A stretch of 6,047 bases of DNA, from assembly GCA_017302195.1 (NCBI GenBank), contig JAFLEG010000122.1, positions 1 to 6,047 on the forward strand. Reading direction: 5' to 3'. The stretch comes from Verrucomicrobiota bacterium (lineage in GTDB: Bacteria > Verrucomicrobiota > Verrucomicrobiia > Limisphaerales > UBA9464). Below the pieces are notes generated by a model. It saw nothing but the letters and a program-made list of their open reading frames with translations. It had not been told where the DNA came from and did not search any database. The position numbers and the translations under genes were made by a program. Below are positions 4,421-6,047 of the stretch, one piece after another (the first letter of the stretch is position 1; each line of letters starts with the position of its first letter).

Positions 4421-6047
4421 ATGCGATTCATGTCCTGTTCCGCCGCCCCCATCCTGGGCCTGCTCCTCGGTGCGATGCCCCCGGCGTGCGCCGAGCTGGT
4501 GCCCATCACCGTGCGGCTTCCGGGCACCCCGCAGGCCCGGGGGGCGGCCGGGGACTCCCGGAGTCCGGTCTGGGCGGCGTCCCACCGGTTTGTCTTTTTC
4601 GTCAGCGCTGCTCCCGATCTGGTGCCCGACGACTGGAATGGGACCCGGCCGGACCTGTTCCGGCGGGACCGGGTGACGGGATCCACCCTCCTGGTCAGCG
4701 CCGCCCGCGCGTCCGGGGAGGGAGCCAACGCCCCGGTGGTGGAGTTCTCGGTGTCTGCCGACGGGCGGCACGTCGCCTTCGTCTCGGAGGCATCGAACCT
4801 GGTGCCCGGGGATGACAACGGGGCAGCGGACGTCTTTGTACGCGACCTGGAACTGGGGACCACCCGCCTGGTGAGCTGGAACCTGGAGCGGTCCGGCCCG
4901 GGCGTCGGCGCTGCGTTCAGTCCGGTGATTTCGGCGGACGGACGCCGGGTGCTTTACGGCACGGCCGCCGCCAATGTGGATCCGGACGCCCCGCCGTTCG
5001 CGACGCCGCGGCTGTGCCTCCGGGACCTGGAGAGTCTCGACGTCACCCTCGTGGGCAACGAGCCCTGGCTGTTCGTCGCCAGTGCCGATCTGGACGTGGT
5101 GATCCATGCCTCCGAGGCGACTCCGGAACTGCGGGACCTGGCACCGGGTTCCACGCCCACGATGCTGAGGGTCTGGCGGGCCGCGACCGGGACCGCGAAA
5201 TGGATCCAGATCCCGACCTGGAACTATCCGGAAGGACGCGCCGTATCGTTCAGCCACATGGCCCTGACCCCGTCCGGACGCCACCTCGCACTCTACATTC
5301 CGGGCGAGGCCGGGAGGGATTCCCTGCCGGTCCGGGGACTTTGGCGTCTGGACCTGGAGACCGGCACCGGGGTGCGGGTGTGGGCGCCGCAGCAGGTGCT
5401 GACGCCCCCGCAGGCCGACTGGCTTTCCATGACCGGGGACGGGCGTCAGATCGCGTTCACGGTGCCGCCCCTGTTCGACACGGTCTTTGGCGAGGTGCGG
5501 GTCTGGACCGAGGGGCAGGAGCCCAAGGCCCTGGAGGAACTGACCCAATCACCTCCCGGCCAGACGGCCTCCCTGCGCCGGGTGCAGTCCGTGCGCCTGA
5601 GTCCGCAGGCAGATCGGCTGGTGTACCACACGTTCGAGCGGGTGCCGGAGGCCGGTGTGACCGCGGACGGTCCGGATCGGGCCTATCTGCGGACGCTCGC
5701 CACCGGCGCCACCCGGATCCTGGCCACCGGCGAGGTGGACATCGAGGCCACCTTCGATCCCAGCGGCGAGCATCTCGCCTTCTCCACCAGCGACCCGCTT
5801 GGCGGTTCCAGCGGCGGCAAGGAGGGGTCCTACATCATTACGGTGGATCGCACCGATGCCCCGCCGGCGCTGGTGTCTGTGGCCATGCCGTCTCCGGAGC
5901 CGCTGACGTCCGGCGCCTCCGTCGCGCGTGTGGCGGGATTGAGCGATGACGGGCAGCGGATCCTGTATTGCAGCATCGCCCGGGACCTGGTGACCAATGC
6001 CACCTCCGGCAACCTGGACGCCTATCTGCACGACACGGTGACCGGGT
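4421..6047 (+). CDS. Secreted PD40/TolB-like beta-propeller repeat protein (partial, runs off the right edge)
   Basis: An open frame from ATG 4421 to the window edge, 542 residues without a stop. The first 24 residues form a Sec signal peptide: short start MRF, hydrophobic core ILGLLLGAM, likely cleavage after PPACA, and no lipobox cysteine at the cleavage site. The mature part contains WD40-like PD40 blades. The clearest are residues 53-93, 109-152 and 167-212, where ADGRHVAFVSEASNL, VPGDDNGAADVF and VRDLELGTTRLVS show the pattern 'D-G-x-x-V-x-F-x-S, acidic Asn-Gly loop, x-R-D, T-G-T-T-x-L-V-S'. Degenerate blades occur near 277-320, 337-362, 391-434 and 443-475, and a good one again at 507-542 (LSDDGQRILYCS...DAYLHD). 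Such proteins lie in the periplasm, outer envelope or outside the cell and usually bind other molecules; no enzyme motif is visible. Large exported proteins often add domains or sorting tails at the C-terminus, which is missing here. ATG 4430 is an alternative start that keeps the signal peptide. No Shine-Dalgarno is seen. Confidence 0.8.
   Translation, partial: MRFMSCSAAPILGLLLGAMPPACAELVPITVRLPGTPQARGAAGDSRSPVWAASHRFVFFVSAAPDLVPDDWNGTRPDLFRRDRVTGSTLLVSAARASGEGANAPVVEFSVSADGRHVAFVSEASNLVPGDDNGAADVFVRDLELGTTRLVSWNLERSGPGVGAAFSPVISADGRRVLYGTAAANVDPDAPPFATPRLCLRDLESLDVTLVGNEPWLFVASADLDVVIHASEATPELRDLAPGSTPTMLRVWRAATGTAKWIQIPTWNYPEGRAVSFSHMALTPSGRHLALYIPGEAGRDSLPVRGLWRLDLETGTGVRVWAPQQVLTPPQADWLSMTGDGRQIAFTVPPLFDTVFGEVRVWTEGQEPKALEELTQSPPGQTASLRRVQSVRLSPQADRLVYHTFERVPEAGVTADGPDRAYLRTLATGATRILATGEVDIEATFDPSGEHLAFSTSDPLGGSSGGKEGSYIITVDRTDAPPALVSVAMPSPEPLTSGASVARVAGLSDDGQRILYCSIARDLVTNATSGNLDAYLHDTVTG

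Overview
The window is GC-rich, densely coding bacterial chromosome. It carries four complete or nearly complete genes plus one partial gene at each edge counted among them: the tail of a MATE efflux transporter, a dipeptide epimerase, a type I ABC exporter broken by a frameshift, a type I-beta DAHP synthase on the minus strand, and the N-terminal part of a large secreted beta-propeller-like protein. Nothing points to a phage, insertion sequence, CRISPR array or plasmid. GC content, the apparent lack of Shine-Dalgarno motifs before all four visible starts, and the mix of genes would fit a Verrucomicrobiota or related PVC-group bacterium. That placement is inference only; no taxonomic marker gene is present.

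Layout. Bases 2-223 (+) are the MATE C-terminus. After a 60-base gap, 284-1399 (+) encodes an enolase-superfamily L-Ala-D/L-Glu-type epimerase with a complete catalytic set and the DxD substrate motif. Its 3' end overlaps by 25 bases the start (1375) of an MsbA-like half-transporter. That gene changes frame once near 2190, so the six-helix membrane domain and the ATPase domain lie in different frames. The three + strand genes look like one transcription unit. Their common theme may be the cell envelope (peptidoglycan dipeptide recycling plus export), but the transporter substrates cannot be read from sequence. The ABC gene ends 9 bases before the stop of the convergent aroF gene (3090-4103, minus), with no strong terminator between them.

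The 317-base region 4104-4420 separates aroF from a divergent + strand gene at 4421. It is the only AT-richer island in the window and holds a candidate promoter facing each way. The aroF leader, about 160 bases, has a GC-rich hairpin plus T-run immediately before the aroF start codon. An upstream leader segment can pair with the loop and 3' arm of that hairpin, so the two structures exclude each other. This is the layout of a transcription attenuator and the most interesting regulatory signal here.

The other notable point is in aroF itself. The enzyme aligns residue-for-residue with the well-studied Thermotoga-type DAHP synthase, but it has Gln where the metal-binding His of the DPSH motif is expected, while the Cys, Glu and Asp metal ligands are kept. 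From 4421 to the right edge runs a secreted protein with a signal peptide and repeated PD40/TolB-like blades; its C-terminus lies outside the window.
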